A stretch of DNA of 57,327 bases from Pedobacter ginsenosidimutans (GCF_001442625.1 NZ_LMZQ01000024.1:1-57327), one strand, 5' to 3'. Counted from the first letter of the stretch, positions 7,452 to 15,936 are shown. Numbers and translations are program-made. Notes: generated by a model from the letters alone, not told the origin.

Positions 7452-9239
7452 TTAATCTAATTTCAAAACCGCCATAAATGCACTTTGTGGAATCTCTACG
7501 TTTCCAACCTGGCGCATACGTTTTTTACCTTTTTTCTGTTTCTCCAATAACTTACGCTTACGGGAAATATCACCACCATAACATTTAGCCGTTACATCTT
7601 TACGTAAAGCACTCAATGTTTCGCGGGCAATAACTTTGGCACCAATAGAAGCCTGTATTTTAATCTCGAATTGTTGACGAGGGATTAATTCTCTTAACTT
7701 TTCGCAAATTTTCTTTCCGAAATCGTAAGCATTGCTACGGTGGATCAGAGATGATAACGCATCAACAGGCTCATCGTTTAACAATAAATCTAATCGTACC
7801 AAATCAGATTTACGATAACCAATTTGATGATAATCAAACGAAGCGTATCCTTTAGAAAGTGTTTTTAACCTGTCATAGAAGTCGAATACAATTTCGGCCA
7901 TTGGCATTTCGAAAACCAATTCAACCCTGTCTGACGTTAGATATGACTGATTAATAATCGCTCCTCGTTTTTGGATACAAAGCGACATTATTGGACCAAC
8001 AAAGTCAGCCTTGGTAATAATATTTGCTTTAATGTAAGGTTCTTCAACAGAATCCAATTTACTTGGATCTGGCAAATCAGATGGATTATTTACGATAAAC
8101 TCATCACCTTTTGTAGTGTGTGCAATGTACGATACGTTGGGAACCGTTGTAATTACAGTCATGTCGAACTCGCGTTCTAAACGCTCCTGGATAATTTCCA
8201 TATGCAGCATTCCTAAGAAACCACAACGGAAACCAAAGCCTAATGCTGCAGAACTTTCAGGCTCGAAAACGATAGAAGCATCGTTCAGTTGCAACTTGTG
8301 CATCGCTTCACGAAGTTCTTCAAATTCATCCGTATCAACAGGGTAAATACCTGCAAAAACCATTGGTTTAACCTCTTCGAAACCTTGAATGGCATCTAGT
8401 GAAGGCCTCGCCACAGTCGTAATTGTATCACCAACTTTAACCTCTCTGGCTTCTTTAATTCCAGAAATAATGTAACCAACATCTCCGGTTTTTACCACAC
8501 TGCGCGGTGACATATCTAGTTTCAAAATCCCGACTTCATCAGCCAGGTATTCTTTTCCAGTATTGATAAATTTAACTTTATCGCCTTTTTTAATTTCGCC
8601 GTTTACTACTTTATAATAAGCGATGATTCCTCTGAATGAGTTGAAAACAGAGTCGAAAATTAAAGCTTGCAAAGGCGCTTCCGGATCACCAACCGGAGCT
8701 GGAACCCGGTCAACAATTGCCTGGATAATATCAGGGATACCCATACCGGTTTTACCCGATGCAGGAATAATATCTTCTCGTTTACATCCAATTAAATCAA
8801 TAATCTGGTCTTTTACTTCCTCAGGCATTGCCCCAGGTAAATCCATTTTATTTAAAATCGGAATAATTTCAAGGTCGTGTTCAAGTGCTAAATATAAGTT
8901 CGAAATGGTCTGTGCCTGAATACCTTGCGAGGCATCGACAATAAGCAATGCACCCTCACAGGCAGCGATAGAACGCGAAACTTCGTACGAAAAATCTACG
9001 TGTCCAGGTGTATCAATCAGGTTGAAATTATATTCAATATCACCTACTTTATAGTTCATTTGTATGGCATGACTTTTAATTGTTATGCCTCTCTCACGCT
9101 CTAAATCCATGTTATCGAGCAATTGTGCCTGCGCCTCACGCTTTGAAATTGTCTCGGTATATTCTAATAACCTATCAGCCAAGGTACTTTTACCATGGTC
9201 AATATGTGCAATAATGCAAAAATTACGTATATGCTTCAT
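7452..9239 (-). CDS. lepA: elongation factor 4 (LepA), ribosome-associated GTPase
   Basis: A translational GTPase that acts on stalled or assembling ribosomes. The 595-aa protein has the canonical GTPase motifs near the N-terminus: AHIDHGKST (residues 11-19), the RGITIK switch I, DTPGH, and NKMDLP. Domain II, the EF-G-like domains and the LepA-specific C-terminal domain follow, with GGDISRKRKLLEKQKKGKKR as the family signature. It ends in a typical FMAVLKLD. The ATG at 9239 is preceded by a Bacteroidota -7 box only 7 bases upstream. Confidence 0.97.
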   Translation of the reverse strand: MKHIRNFCIIAHIDHGKSTLADRLLEYTETISKREAQAQLLDNMDLERERGITIKSHAIQMNYKVGDIEYNFNLIDTPGHVDFSYEVSRSIAACEGALLIVDASQGIQAQTISNLYLALEHDLEIIPILNKMDLPGAMPEEVKDQIIDLIGCKREDIIPASGKTGMGIPDIIQAIVDRVPAPVGDPEAPLQALIFDSVFNSFRGIIAYYKVVNGEIKKGDKVKFINTGKEYLADEVGILKLDMSPRSVVKTGDVGYIISGIKEAREVKVGDTITTVARPSLDAIQGFEEVKPMVFAGIYPVDTDEFEELREAMHKLQLNDASIVFEPESSAALGFGFRCGFLGMLHMEIIQERLEREFDMTVITTVPNVSYIAHTTKGDEFIVNNPSDLPDPSKLDSVEEPYIKANIITKADFVGPIMSLCIQKRGAIINQSYLTSDRVELVFEMPMAEIVFDFYDRLKTLSKGYASFDYHQIGYRKSDLVRLDLLLNDEPVDALSSLIHRSNAYDFGKKICEKLRELIPRQQFEIKIQASIGAKVIARETLSALRKDVTAKCYGGDISRKRKLLEKQKKGKKRMRQVGNVEIPQSAFMAVLKLD

Positions 9240-9246
9240 CTTTGCG

Positions 9247-9254
9247 CAAAGATA
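9247..9254 (-). promoter_or_regulatory. predicted -7 box of lepA
   Basis: On the minus strand this is TATCTTTG, an exact match to the Bacteroidota TAnnTTTG element. Only 7 bases separate it from the lepA ATG, so the transcript would have almost no 5' leader. No clear -33 element was seen. Confidence 0.45.
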
Positions 9255-9458
9255 TGCTTTTTAAGGTAATTTTTAATCTAGAAAATATCTACTCCAAGCA
9301 CTATGATTTGAAAAGCAGGTACAGTGGCTTTTCTATTACTGTAGACCTGCTTTCCCCTTTACTCCGTGTACGCTCCAATCAGGTTTATTTTATCAGAGAC
9401 AGTAGTGCTTTTAAAAATTTATTAGTACGGATTATAAAAATTGAGTAAAAGATAAAAG

Positions 9459-9501
9459 AGATGCACACAGCTATCTTACCTATGTTTATCTGTGTGCATC
9501 T
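9459..9501. repeat. 12-bp inverted repeat in the lepA-MATE gap
   Basis: AGATGCACACAG (9459-9470) and CTGTGTGCATCT (9490-9501) are perfect complements around a 19-base loop. The 3' flank, TGTGGTT, resembles the outer arm of the hairpin at 20705. The 288-bp gap 9240-9527 otherwise holds only the lepA promoter; I see no gene. Confidence 0.65.
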
Positions 9502-9527
9502 GTGGTTAAATTCTGTATAGGTTTAAC

Positions 9528-10952
9528 CTAAACCATCGTTTTTTTCCATTTACCCTTTTTAAACAAGATATAGGCAGCTATCGCAATACCTGCTTCCGCT
9601 GTTGGGATGGCAATAAAAACACCTGTTGGGCCCATTTCAAAAAATTTGGCCAAAAAGTAAGCCAAAGGAATCTGGAACAACCAAAAGGCAAAAACATTAA
9701 TTTTGGTAGGTGTCCAGGTATCGCCAGCGCCATTAAACGCACTACTGAATACCATTGCAGCTCCATAAATGACAAAACCAATGCTTAAAATTTTTAAAGC
9801 TTTGCTTGCAACGGCAATCACATTTTCATCTGATGTAAAAAATGCCGCGAACAAATGCCCACAGGTTAAGAACAGTACACTTACAACTGCCATGAAAATA
9901 ATAATGTATTTCAAGGTTTGGAATACCGACTTTTCAGCACGATCTATATGGCCTGCGCCCAAATTTTGTCCAACCAAAGTAGCAGCTGCATTGCTTAAGC
10001 CCCAGGCTGGTAACATAAAAAACATCATCAACCGTAGTGCTGTTTGGTAACCTGCCGATCCTGTATCACCACCAGTAGTGGCAACAAGCTCTGCCAAAAA
10101 CACCCAGCTACAGCTTGCAATTACGAACTGGAAAATAGCTGGAGCGGCAATCTTAACGATCGCTTTTATCTGGGTAAAATCAGGCAAGAAGTGACTAATG
10201 CGTATTTTTAATATGTTTTTACCACTAAACAGATTGTAAACCTGATAAGTAACCCCTAAACCACGACCAATGGTGGTGGCAATTGCAGCGCCCGTTAAAC
10301 CGAATGCCGGTACTGGCCCAAAACCATTAATAAAAATAGGGCAGAGGATGATGTTCGCAATATTGGCGATCCACAAACTCCGCATTGCGATGGCCGCATT
10401 ACCTGCACCACGAAAAATCCCATTGATTAGGAATAAGAGAACAATAATAATACTTCCTCCCATCATAATCCGAACAAACGGAACGCCTTGATCAGCTGTT
10501 TCAGTTGAAGCACCCATGAGCAATAGAATATCTCTTGCGTAAATTAAGCCTAGAATACTGATTATCATATTAACTAAAACCGCAATTAAAATCGTCTGCA
10601 TACCAGCTTTTGATGCTGCTTCTGGATTTTTCTCACCAATTCTCCTGGCAACCACCGCTGTTGCTGCCATACTCAACCCGATGGCCAATGAGTAAATAAT
10701 GGTTAACACAGATTCCGTTAAACCAACGGTTTGTATAGCATGACTACTATTTTCTAAATGGCCAACAAAATATAGATCGACTAAGGCAAAAACCGATTCC
10801 ATAGCCATTTCGAGCATCATTGGAATAGCCAATAAAATAATTGCGCGTTTGATACTAATTGAAGTTAAATCAACTTCGTGCCCTTTTAAAGATTGAACAA
10901 GAATATCGAAAAAAGACGAAAGTTTGCCCTGCGTCTTTGTTGATTGTGACAT
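9528..10952 (-). CDS. MATE-family multidrug/Na+ efflux transporter
   Basis: A 474-aa integral inner-membrane protein with about 12 hydrophobic segments arranged as two similar halves. Family motifs include AIPMMLEMAMESVFALVDLYFVG in helix 1 and a second-half counterpart around PAIFQFVIASCSWVFLAELVA. MATE proteins export cationic compounds by Na+ or H+ antiport; the substrate cannot be read from sequence. I prefer the ATG at 10952 (MSQSTKTQGK). An upstream start at 11009 adds 19 residues (MYAKKAYHW) that do not look like family sequence. A good promoter lies further upstream at 11101-11130. Confidence 0.9.
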   Translation of the reverse strand: MSQSTKTQGKLSSFFDILVQSLKGHEVDLTSISIKRAIILLAIPMMLEMAMESVFALVDLYFVGHLENSSHAIQTVGLTESVLTIIYSLAIGLSMAATAVVARRIGEKNPEAASKAGMQTILIAVLVNMIISILGLIYARDILLLMGASTETADQGVPFVRIMMGGSIIIVLLFLINGIFRGAGNAAIAMRSLWIANIANIILCPIFINGFGPVPAFGLTGAAIATTIGRGLGVTYQVYNLFSGKNILKIRISHFLPDFTQIKAIVKIAAPAIFQFVIASCSWVFLAELVATTGGDTGSAGYQTALRLMMFFMLPAWGLSNAAATLVGQNLGAGHIDRAEKSVFQTLKYIIIFMAVVSVLFLTCGHLFAAFFTSDENVIAVASKALKILSIGFVIYGAAMVFSSAFNGAGDTWTPTKINVFAFWLFQIPLAYFLAKFFEMGPTGVFIAIPTAEAGIAIAAYILFKKGKWKKTMV

Positions 10953-11276
10953 ATAATAATAAAATAAAGTGTAATGTATAAACCAATGATACGCCTTTTT
11001 AGCGTACATATCTAAAAATTGAAATAGGAGGGAATCCTCGGTTATTTAGAACCTCAAACGGATTGCAGATACTATCATGGCTCTGGTCTTTTTGATGCAA
11101 CAAAGATAGATAAAATTTCGAATTGTCAAATTTAGATGACTAATTTTTATTGAAGTGATTAATTTTTTATCGTTGATCCATGATCCGTGTCTCACAGACC
11201 ATCAGGGTTGGATTTTCGACTGTTTTTTATCACGGAGACTATTTTAATAGCTGTCAGTCTGAGCGTAGTCGAAGAC
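10953..11276. other. gene-free stretch between MATE and thioesterase genes
   Basis: No credible ORF is present. The stretch holds the MATE promoter (11101-11130) and a leader of about 140 bases. It also has a half-copy of the TCACAGACC motif that forms the large hairpin at 40040-40104 (here near 11189-11199), and a GTCTGAGCGTAGTCGAAGAC fragment (near 11256-11275) resembling one end of other intergenic repeats. Confidence 0.5.
11101..11130 (-). promoter_or_regulatory. predicted promoter of the MATE gene
   Basis: On the minus strand TTTG (11127-11130) and TATCTTTG (11101-11108) are separated by 18 bases, an excellent match to the Bacteroidota -33/-7 consensus. The transcript would start near 11094, giving a leader of about 140 bases before the ATG at 10952. 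Confidence 0.65.
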
Positions 11277-11696
11277 TTATATACTGTATGCTTTAATCAT
11301 TTCTTCTGAAACCTTTGTTCCACGGCCTGTCCCCAGATCAATTAATACATAATCAAAAATGCCATCTGAAGCCACCTTGCCAGTTTTTTGATTAATGATT
11401 TCAAACTGAACCGAACAACCTTTATCGTTCATCGTTAAAATCCCCGTCCTGATTAGCATTAGGTCGTTCATTAGCAGTGGGCGTTTAAAATTAATGTCAA
11501 CATGGCTTACAACCCAGCCCAGCCCCTGTTTGGTAAAATGCTCCCAAGGCATGCCATAGAATTTTTCCATTTGCTCATAACGTGCTGCCAGTACATAATC
11601 TAAGTATTTACTGTTGTGTACGTGGTTAAACATATCGATATCATCCGGACGAACACGTAATTCACTTTCAAAAATGCTGTATTGATTTTTTTCCAA
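11277..11696 (-). CDS. acyl-CoA thioesterase, 4-hydroxybenzoyl-CoA thioesterase/YbgC family
   Basis: A 139-aa single hot-dog-fold protein. The family active-site helix region is seen as RPDDIDMFNHVHNSKYLDY, with the Asp before the Asn-His pair as the likely catalytic residue. VVSHVDINFKRPLLMND follows, the usual strand that begins the thioester-binding edge. It probably hydrolyses a short- or medium-chain or aryl acyl-CoA in the cytosol; the substrate is unknown. The ATG at 11696 lies 17 bases after a TACTTTTG box on the same strand, and the gene is divergent from the nucleotidyltransferase module. Confidence 0.85.
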   Translation of the reverse strand: MEKNQYSIFESELRVRPDDIDMFNHVHNSKYLDYVLAARYEQMEKFYGMPWEHFTKQGLGWVVSHVDINFKRPLLMNDLMLIRTGILTMNDKGCSVQFEIINQKTGKVASDGIFDYVLIDLGTGRGTKVSEEMIKAYSI

Positions 11697-11713
11697 GGGT
11701 AAATGTTTTGTGC

Positions 11714-11721
11714 AAAAGTAT
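11714..11721 (-). promoter_or_regulatory. predicted -7 box of the thioesterase gene
   Basis: The minus strand reads TACTTTTG, matching TAnnTTTG. A weak -33-like TTTA (plus-strand TAAA at 11738-11741) lies 16-17 bases further upstream, inside the first operator-like repeat at 11736-11755. Confidence 0.45.
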
Positions 11722-11735
11722 TAATAATGACTGAA

Positions 11736-11787
11736 TGTAAAGTATTACTTGACAAATGTGAACATGGTGTAATGTATTACTTGACAA
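11736..11787. promoter_or_regulatory. pair of 20-bp operator-like direct repeats
   Basis: TGTAAAGTATTACTTGACAA (11736-11755) and TGTAATGTATTACTTGACAA (11768-11787) differ at one base and start 32 bp apart, about three helical turns. The core GTAATGTATTAC of the second copy is itself a dyad (GTAAT/ATTAC). Copy 1 overlaps the likely -33 region of the leftward thioesterase promoter; copy 2 lies just upstream of the rightward -7 box at 11795. This layout suits an autoregulator bound between two divergent promoters. Confidence 0.6.
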
Positions 11788-11794
11788 TTTTTCG

Positions 11795-11802
11795 TATTTT
11801 TG
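11795..11802 (+). promoter_or_regulatory. predicted -7 box of the 67-aa protein/nucleotidyltransferase module
   Basis: TATTTTTG matches TAnnTTTG and ends 7 bases before the ATG at 11810, implying a leaderless or nearly leaderless transcript. No convincing -33 TTTG was found at the expected distance; the operator-like repeat lies there instead. Confidence 0.45.
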
Positions 11803-11809
11803 ATATGAA

Positions 11810-12013
11810 ATGGGAAAACTCAAACTATATGATATCAATACTCCACGCGAAACAATTGTTGAGGAACGCGATGCTATTTATTTGAGTCGCACCCCTGAGC
11901 AGCGTTTTTTTAGCGTTCTGCAGCTTAATAATATTTCGGTTACCATGAATGGCGGCAAGCCACTAAAATCTCCGCAAGGCAAAGGGCTTGTAATCCGTAA
12001 GCCATCAATTTAA
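11810..12013 (+). CDS. 67-aa conserved-looking protein paired with a nucleotidyltransferase
   Basis: A small charged soluble protein with a VEERDAIYLSRTPEQRF helix and an ending rich in Gly and Lys, NGGKPLKSPQGKGLVIRKP. It has no signal peptide or membrane segment. I recall similar small proteins ahead of nucleotidyltransferase genes in other Bacteroidota, but cannot name a family. The next gene starts 7 bp after its stop, so the pair is almost certainly one operon. Position, size and the operator repeats upstream suggest an antitoxin or accessory partner; this is inference. It does not look like a HEPN or MNT-type antitoxin. Confidence 0.6.
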   Translation: MGKLKLYDINTPRETIVEERDAIYLSRTPEQRFFSVLQLNNISVTMNGGKPLKSPQGKGLVIRKPSI

Positions 12014-12020
12014 TTGGTTT

Positions 12021-12497
12021 ATGTCTTTTGATAAAGAAAATCCTGAAATGCTTTTGTTATTAGAAACATTTGAGCATTTTAACGTCAATTATCTAATTGT
12101 TGGCGGCTTTGCCGTTAACCGATATGGTTATAACCGTACTACAGGCGATTTAGATATCTACTTAAAAGACACAAAAGAGAACAGGCAAAACCTTATTTAC
12201 GCTTTAGATAAAATGGGTTACGGCCGGTACGATATGTTGTTAGACGTTCCAATTATAGCAGGCTATTGTGAAGTCTTAATGGATGATGGCATGTATGCAG
12301 ATCTAATGACCGATATCCCTGGGTTGGATAAACAGAAATTTAATGAGTATTTTGAAATGGCTACAGTTGATGAAATAAATGGAATTAAAGCCAGATTTCT
12401 TCATTATAACCACCTTTTAGACAATAAGCGGGCAACAAACAGACCTAAAGATCAATTGGACGTTTTGGAATTAGAGCGCATTAATAAAAGAAATTAA
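12021..12497 (+). CDS. nucleotidyltransferase (MNT/AbiEii-like, possibly DUF6036)
   Basis: A 158-aa protein of the polymerase-beta nucleotidyltransferase superfamily. The core shows IVGGFAVNRYGYNRTTGDLD, with the Gly-Gly turn at residues 28-29 and metal-binding Asp at 43 and 45. A likely third acidic residue is D94 in MYADLMTD. The ending, KDQLDVLELERIN, is common in AbiEii/DUF6036-type proteins. Such enzymes add a nucleotide to a tRNA or protein and are often toxins or antitoxins. The 67-aa gene directly upstream is the probable partner. The catalytic residues look intact; target and toxicity are unknown. Confidence 0.75.
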   Translation: MSFDKENPEMLLLLETFEHFNVNYLIVGGFAVNRYGYNRTTGDLDIYLKDTKENRQNLIYALDKMGYGRYDMLLDVPIIAGYCEVLMDDGMYADLMTDIPGLDKQKFNEYFEMATVDEINGIKARFLHYNHLLDNKRATNRPKDQLDVLELERINKRN

Positions 12498-12601
12498 GTT
12501 AATTGCAACGTCTTTGTTCCTAAACCGGACTTAGGGCGAGAGGGCAGCAAGCGGTGAAAAACCAAATTTGCTTTTCTAAAAATGATAATTGACAATTAAA
12601 T

Positions 12602-13150
12602 TTAATTAATTTCCTCTGGTTCAGCTTTATCATTACTGATAAAACGCCATTCCTGCCCGTAAAGCGATTTATATTGAACCATAATTTTAATATTGGCTTT
12701 TTCTACAAGTGGCCCAAGGCGCTCATCATTTATGTTTATCAGACTTAACTTTTCGCCGACAGGCAAAATTTCGTTTTTCCAAAGATTAGTCAGCACTACA
12801 GATTTGGTAGAGGCTAATTTGTTATCCTTTTTTATTTGTTTAAGAATTTCAGCTACATTCTCATAACGTTTATTTTTGTAATAAAAACTATAATCGAATA
12901 CTAAGGCGGGACCTAAGCCTTGATTTACAATCAGAAATTCATAATGATAATTATCTTCACCGTTTTTTTTGATGTCAGAAAAACTATTTGAATAACTCAT
13001 AAGCAGTGGTTTTACAGATGCATACTGCTGAACCTTTTGCAACCTGGTTTGATATAGAGTTATAATAATGGCACAAACACTGGTTACAATGGCACACAAA
13101 CCAACCACAGTGTTTAATGATAATTTGGGCTTATTTTGAGCTTTCGGCAT
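12602..13150 (-). CDS. membrane-anchored protein of unknown function
   Basis: A 182-aa protein with a Lys-rich N-terminus, one transmembrane helix (about residues 12-33, VGLCAIVTSVCAIIITLY), then a mostly beta-like soluble domain of about 140 residues. The motif VNQGLGPALVFDYSFYYKNKRY resembles the immunoglobulin-like 'NxGxGPA' segment seen in many uncharacterised anchored proteins. The topology cannot be fixed; the short basic N-terminus suggests the domain lies outside the cytoplasm. It lies alone between the nucleotidyltransferase module (convergent) and rpsO (divergent). I do not recognise a named family. Confidence 0.65.
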   Translation of the reverse strand: MPKAQNKPKLSLNTVVGLCAIVTSVCAIIITLYQTRLQKVQQYASVKPLLMSYSNSFSDIKKNGEDNYHYEFLIVNQGLGPALVFDYSFYYKNKRYENVAEILKQIKKDNKLASTKSVVLTNLWKNEILPVGEKLSLININDERLGPLVEKANIKIMVQYKSLYGQEWRFISNDKAEPEEIN

Positions 13151-13255
13151 ATCTCATTAGGTTGTAAAATCAATCTAAAATAGAAAATATCAGTTGTTGA
13201 ACCTATAAGATGATAAATATTTCTAAAACAAGATAATATTATAAACAACAAGCAC

Positions 13256-13286
13256 TTGCTTATAAATAAAAATAGCCTTATCTTTG
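13256..13286 (+). promoter_or_regulatory. predicted rpsO promoter
   Basis: TTG (13256-13258) and TATCTTTG (13279-13286) are 20 bases apart, a clear Bacteroidota -33/-7 pair. Transcription would start near 13293, giving a leader of about 38 bases to the rpsO ATG at 13331. Confidence 0.7.
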
Positions 13287-13330
13287 CGCCACAATTAATT
13301 AATTTTTTATTGCTTTAATATTATTCAAGA

Positions 13331-13615
13331 ATGTATTTAAGTCCAGAGAAAAAAGCTGTAATCTTTAAAGAACACGGCAAAGTAGAAACCAACACTGGTT
13401 CTGCAGAAGGTCAAGTAGCGTTATTTACATACCGTATTGCGCACTTAACAGAACACTTAAAGAAAAATCGTAAAGATTTCTCTACCCAGTTGTCACTTCA
13501 AAAATTGGTAGGTAAACGCCGCGGTATTTTGGCTTACCTATACAAAAAAGATATTGAGCGCTATCGTGCTATCATCAAAGCTTTATCGCTTCGTGATATC
13601 ATCAAACAAAAATAA
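13331..13615 (+). CDS. rpsO: 30S ribosomal protein S15
   Basis: Primary 16S rRNA-binding protein of the small-subunit platform. The 94-aa sequence has the S15 signatures GSAEGQVALFTYRIAHLTEHLKKN (helices 1-2), then LVGKRRGILAYLYKKD and ERYRAII. It is a few residues longer than the E. coli protein. A strong promoter precedes it and a strong terminator follows, so it is probably its own transcription unit even though pnp lies next to it, as in many bacteria. Confidence 0.97.
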   Translation: MYLSPEKKAVIFKEHGKVETNTGSAEGQVALFTYRIAHLTEHLKKNRKDFSTQLSLQKLVGKRRGILAYLYKKDIERYRAIIKALSLRDIIKQK

Positions 13616-13631
13616 GCGCAAGTTTATCAAT

Positions 13632-13660
13632 AAAAGCCATTCTTTAGGGAATGGCTTTTT
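13632..13660 (+). terminator. rho-independent terminator after rpsO
   Basis: AAAAGCCATTC / GAATGGCTTTTT form a stem around a seven-base loop, ending in a T run, 17 bases past the rpsO stop. Confidence 0.85.
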
Positions 13661-13694
13661 AATTCCCTGTTATTTTTTTAACGGGTTTTATTAT

Positions 13695-13777
13695 AGATAG
13701 GCTTTTTTAATCCTATCTTCGTTTGCAAAAACAAATACATATATAAACAACGGTGTGTAGAAAGAGGAAAACACACC
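13695..13777 (+). promoter_or_regulatory. two hairpins in the pnp upstream region
   Basis: AGATAGG/CCTATCT (13695-13701 with 13712-13718) and GGTGTGT/ACACACC (13752-13758 with 13771-13777) are perfect inverted repeats. The second lies 15 bases before the pnp ATG. In enterobacteria a pnp leader hairpin mediates autoregulation through RNase III and PNPase. A similar role here is only an analogy. Confidence 0.4.
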
Positions 13778-13791
13778 ATAATTCTATTTAA

Positions 13792-15927
13792 ATGAATGTA
13801 ATAAAAAAATCGTTCGATTTGGGCGATGGCAGAATTGTAGAAATTGAAACCGGTAAATTGGCTAAACAAGCTGATGGTTCGGTTGTAGTAAAAATGGGCG
13901 ATACCATGTTGTTAGCAACTGTCGTATCAACTGTTGGTGCTAAACCAGGTACTGATTTTTTACCTTTATCGGTTGATTATCAGGAAAAATATGCGGCTAC
14001 TGGTCGTATTCCAGGAGGCTTTTTACGTCGTGAGGCAAGATTATCCGATTACGAGGTATTAATCTCTCGTTTGGTGGATAGAGCTTTACGCCCAATGTTT
14101 CCAAGTGATTATCACTCTGATACACAGGTGATGATTTCTTTAATCTCTGCTGATAAAGATATTATGCCTGATTGTTTAGCAGGTTTAGCAGCATCAGCTG
14201 CATTATCAGTATCTGATATTCCTTTCAACGGTCCAATTTCTGAAGTACGTGTTGCTAAAATTGATGGTAAATTGGTAATCAATCCATTAGCTAGCCAGTT
14301 AGAGCGTGCAACTTTAGAGTTTATGGTTGCTGGCTCGGCTAACGATATAGGTATGGTTGAAGGTGAGTGTGATGAAATTCAGGAAGACGAAATGGTTGAG
14401 GCTTTAAAATTTGCACACGATGCAATTAAAGTTCAATGTGCTATTCAAGTTGAATTAACTGAGGCTACTGGCAAAACCGTTAAACGCGAATACAGCCACG
14501 AAGACCATGATGCTGATTTAAAAGCTAAGGTTTATGCTGATACTTACGATAAAGTTTATGCTGTAGCAAAAGCTGGTGGCAATAAAGATGTTCGTAAAGA
14601 AGGTTTCACTGCGATCATTAACGAATTCTTCGAGGCAATGCCAGAAGATACTGCAGATTTAACTAAAGCGATGGCTAAACATTATTATCATGATGTTCAG
14701 TATGATGCTATCAGAAACCTATTGTTAGATGAAGGTATCCGTTTAGATGGTCGTAAGACTACCGAAATCCGTCCGATCTGGAGTGAAGTTGGTTATTTAC
14801 CTGCTGCTCACGGTTCGGCAGTATTTACACGTGGCGAAACACAATCATTAACTTCAGTTACTTTAGGTAGCAAAGATGATGAGCAAATGATTGATGGTGC
14901 TTTCTTTAATGGTTACAACAAGTTCTTATTGCACTATAATTTCCCTGGTTTCTCAACTGGTGAGGTTAGACCAAACAGAGGCGCTGGCCGTCGCGAAATT
15001 GGTCACGGTGCTTTAGCACAACGTTCATTAAAAAAAGTATTGCCTCAAGGTGAAGCAAATCCTTATACTATCCGTGTTGTTTCTGATATCTTAGAATCTA
15101 ATGGTTCATCATCAATGGCAACTGTTTGTGCTGGTACATTAGCATTAATGGATGCAGGTATTAAAATCAAATCTCCAGTTTCAGGTATCGCAATGGGCTT
15201 AATTACCGATGAGAAAACTGGTAAATATGCAATCCTTTCTGATATTTTAGGTGATGAAGATCACTTAGGTGATATGGACTTTAAAGTAACTGGTACTGAA
15301 CATGGTATCGTTGCTTGTCAAATGGACTTAAAAATCAATGGTTTATCTTATGAAGTTTTAACTAAAGCTTTGTTACAGGCTAAAGATGGTCGTTTACACA
15401 TCTTAAACGAGATGAAGAAAACCATCAGCACACCTAATGAAGATTACAAACCACATGCGCCACGTATTGTTTCTTTAACTATTGATAAAGAATTTATCGG
15501 TGCAATTATCGGCCCAGGAGGTAAAATTATCCAGGAAATGCAACGCGAAACCGGTGCTTCAATCTCTATCGAAGAAGTTGACGGTAAGGGTATTGTAGAA
15601 GTATTTGCAGATAACAAAGCAGCTATTGATGCAGCGGTTACCCGTATCCGTAATATCGTAGCTAAGCCAGAAATCGGCGAAGTTTACCAGGGTAAAGTAA
15701 AATCAATTATGCCATTCGGTGCATTTGTTGAAGTTATGCCAGGTAAAGATGGCTTATTGCACATCTCTGAAATTTCATGGGAACGTTTAGAAACTATGGA
15801 CGGTGTATTAAAAGAAGGTGATAAAATCGAGGTTAAATTATTAGACATCGATAAACAAGGTAAAATGAAACTTTCCCGTAAAGTTTTATTGCCAAGACCA
15901 GAAAAACCCGCTGCGCCACAAGCGTAA
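13792..15927 (+). CDS. pnp: polyribonucleotide nucleotidyltransferase (PNPase)
   Basis: 3'-to-5' phosphorolytic exoribonuclease, trimeric, cytosolic; degrades mRNA and structured RNA decay intermediates. The 711-aa protein has the two RNase PH-like halves, with FLRREARLSDYEVLISRLVDRALRP-type sequence in the first. The second half holds GETQSLTSVTLG and the catalytic-region IKSPVSGIAMGL. The C-terminus carries a KH domain with IIGPGGKIIQEMQ (near 575) and an S1 domain from about 625 (GKVKSIMPFGAFVEV, DGLLHISEI). Length and order are standard. ATG at 13792. Terminator at 16011. Confidence 0.97.
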   Translation: MNVIKKSFDLGDGRIVEIETGKLAKQADGSVVVKMGDTMLLATVVSTVGAKPGTDFLPLSVDYQEKYAATGRIPGGFLRREARLSDYEVLISRLVDRALRPMFPSDYHSDTQVMISLISADKDIMPDCLAGLAASAALSVSDIPFNGPISEVRVAKIDGKLVINPLASQLERATLEFMVAGSANDIGMVEGECDEIQEDEMVEALKFAHDAIKVQCAIQVELTEATGKTVKREYSHEDHDADLKAKVYADTYDKVYAVAKAGGNKDVRKEGFTAIINEFFEAMPEDTADLTKAMAKHYYHDVQYDAIRNLLLDEGIRLDGRKTTEIRPIWSEVGYLPAAHGSAVFTRGETQSLTSVTLGSKDDEQMIDGAFFNGYNKFLLHYNFPGFSTGEVRPNRGAGRREIGHGALAQRSLKKVLPQGEANPYTIRVVSDILESNGSSSMATVCAGTLALMDAGIKIKSPVSGIAMGLITDEKTGKYAILSDILGDEDHLGDMDFKVTGTEHGIVACQMDLKINGLSYEVLTKALLQAKDGRLHILNEMKKTISTPNEDYKPHAPRIVSLTIDKEFIGAIIGPGGKIIQEMQRETGASISIEEVDGKGIVEVFADNKAAIDAAVTRIRNIVAKPEIGEVYQGKVKSIMPFGAFVEVMPGKDGLLHISEISWERLETMDGVLKEGDKIEVKLLDIDKQGKMKLSRKVLLPRPEKPAAPQA

Positions 15928-15936
15928 TGATCGATA

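Noticed and set aside
9242..9448. 68-aa frame beside lepA
   Set aside because: It begins on the lepA promoter, has no family features and no promoter of its own.
11703..11885. 60-aa frame across the operator repeats
   Set aside because: It runs through the direct repeats and the -7 box and overlaps the start of the better supported 67-aa gene.
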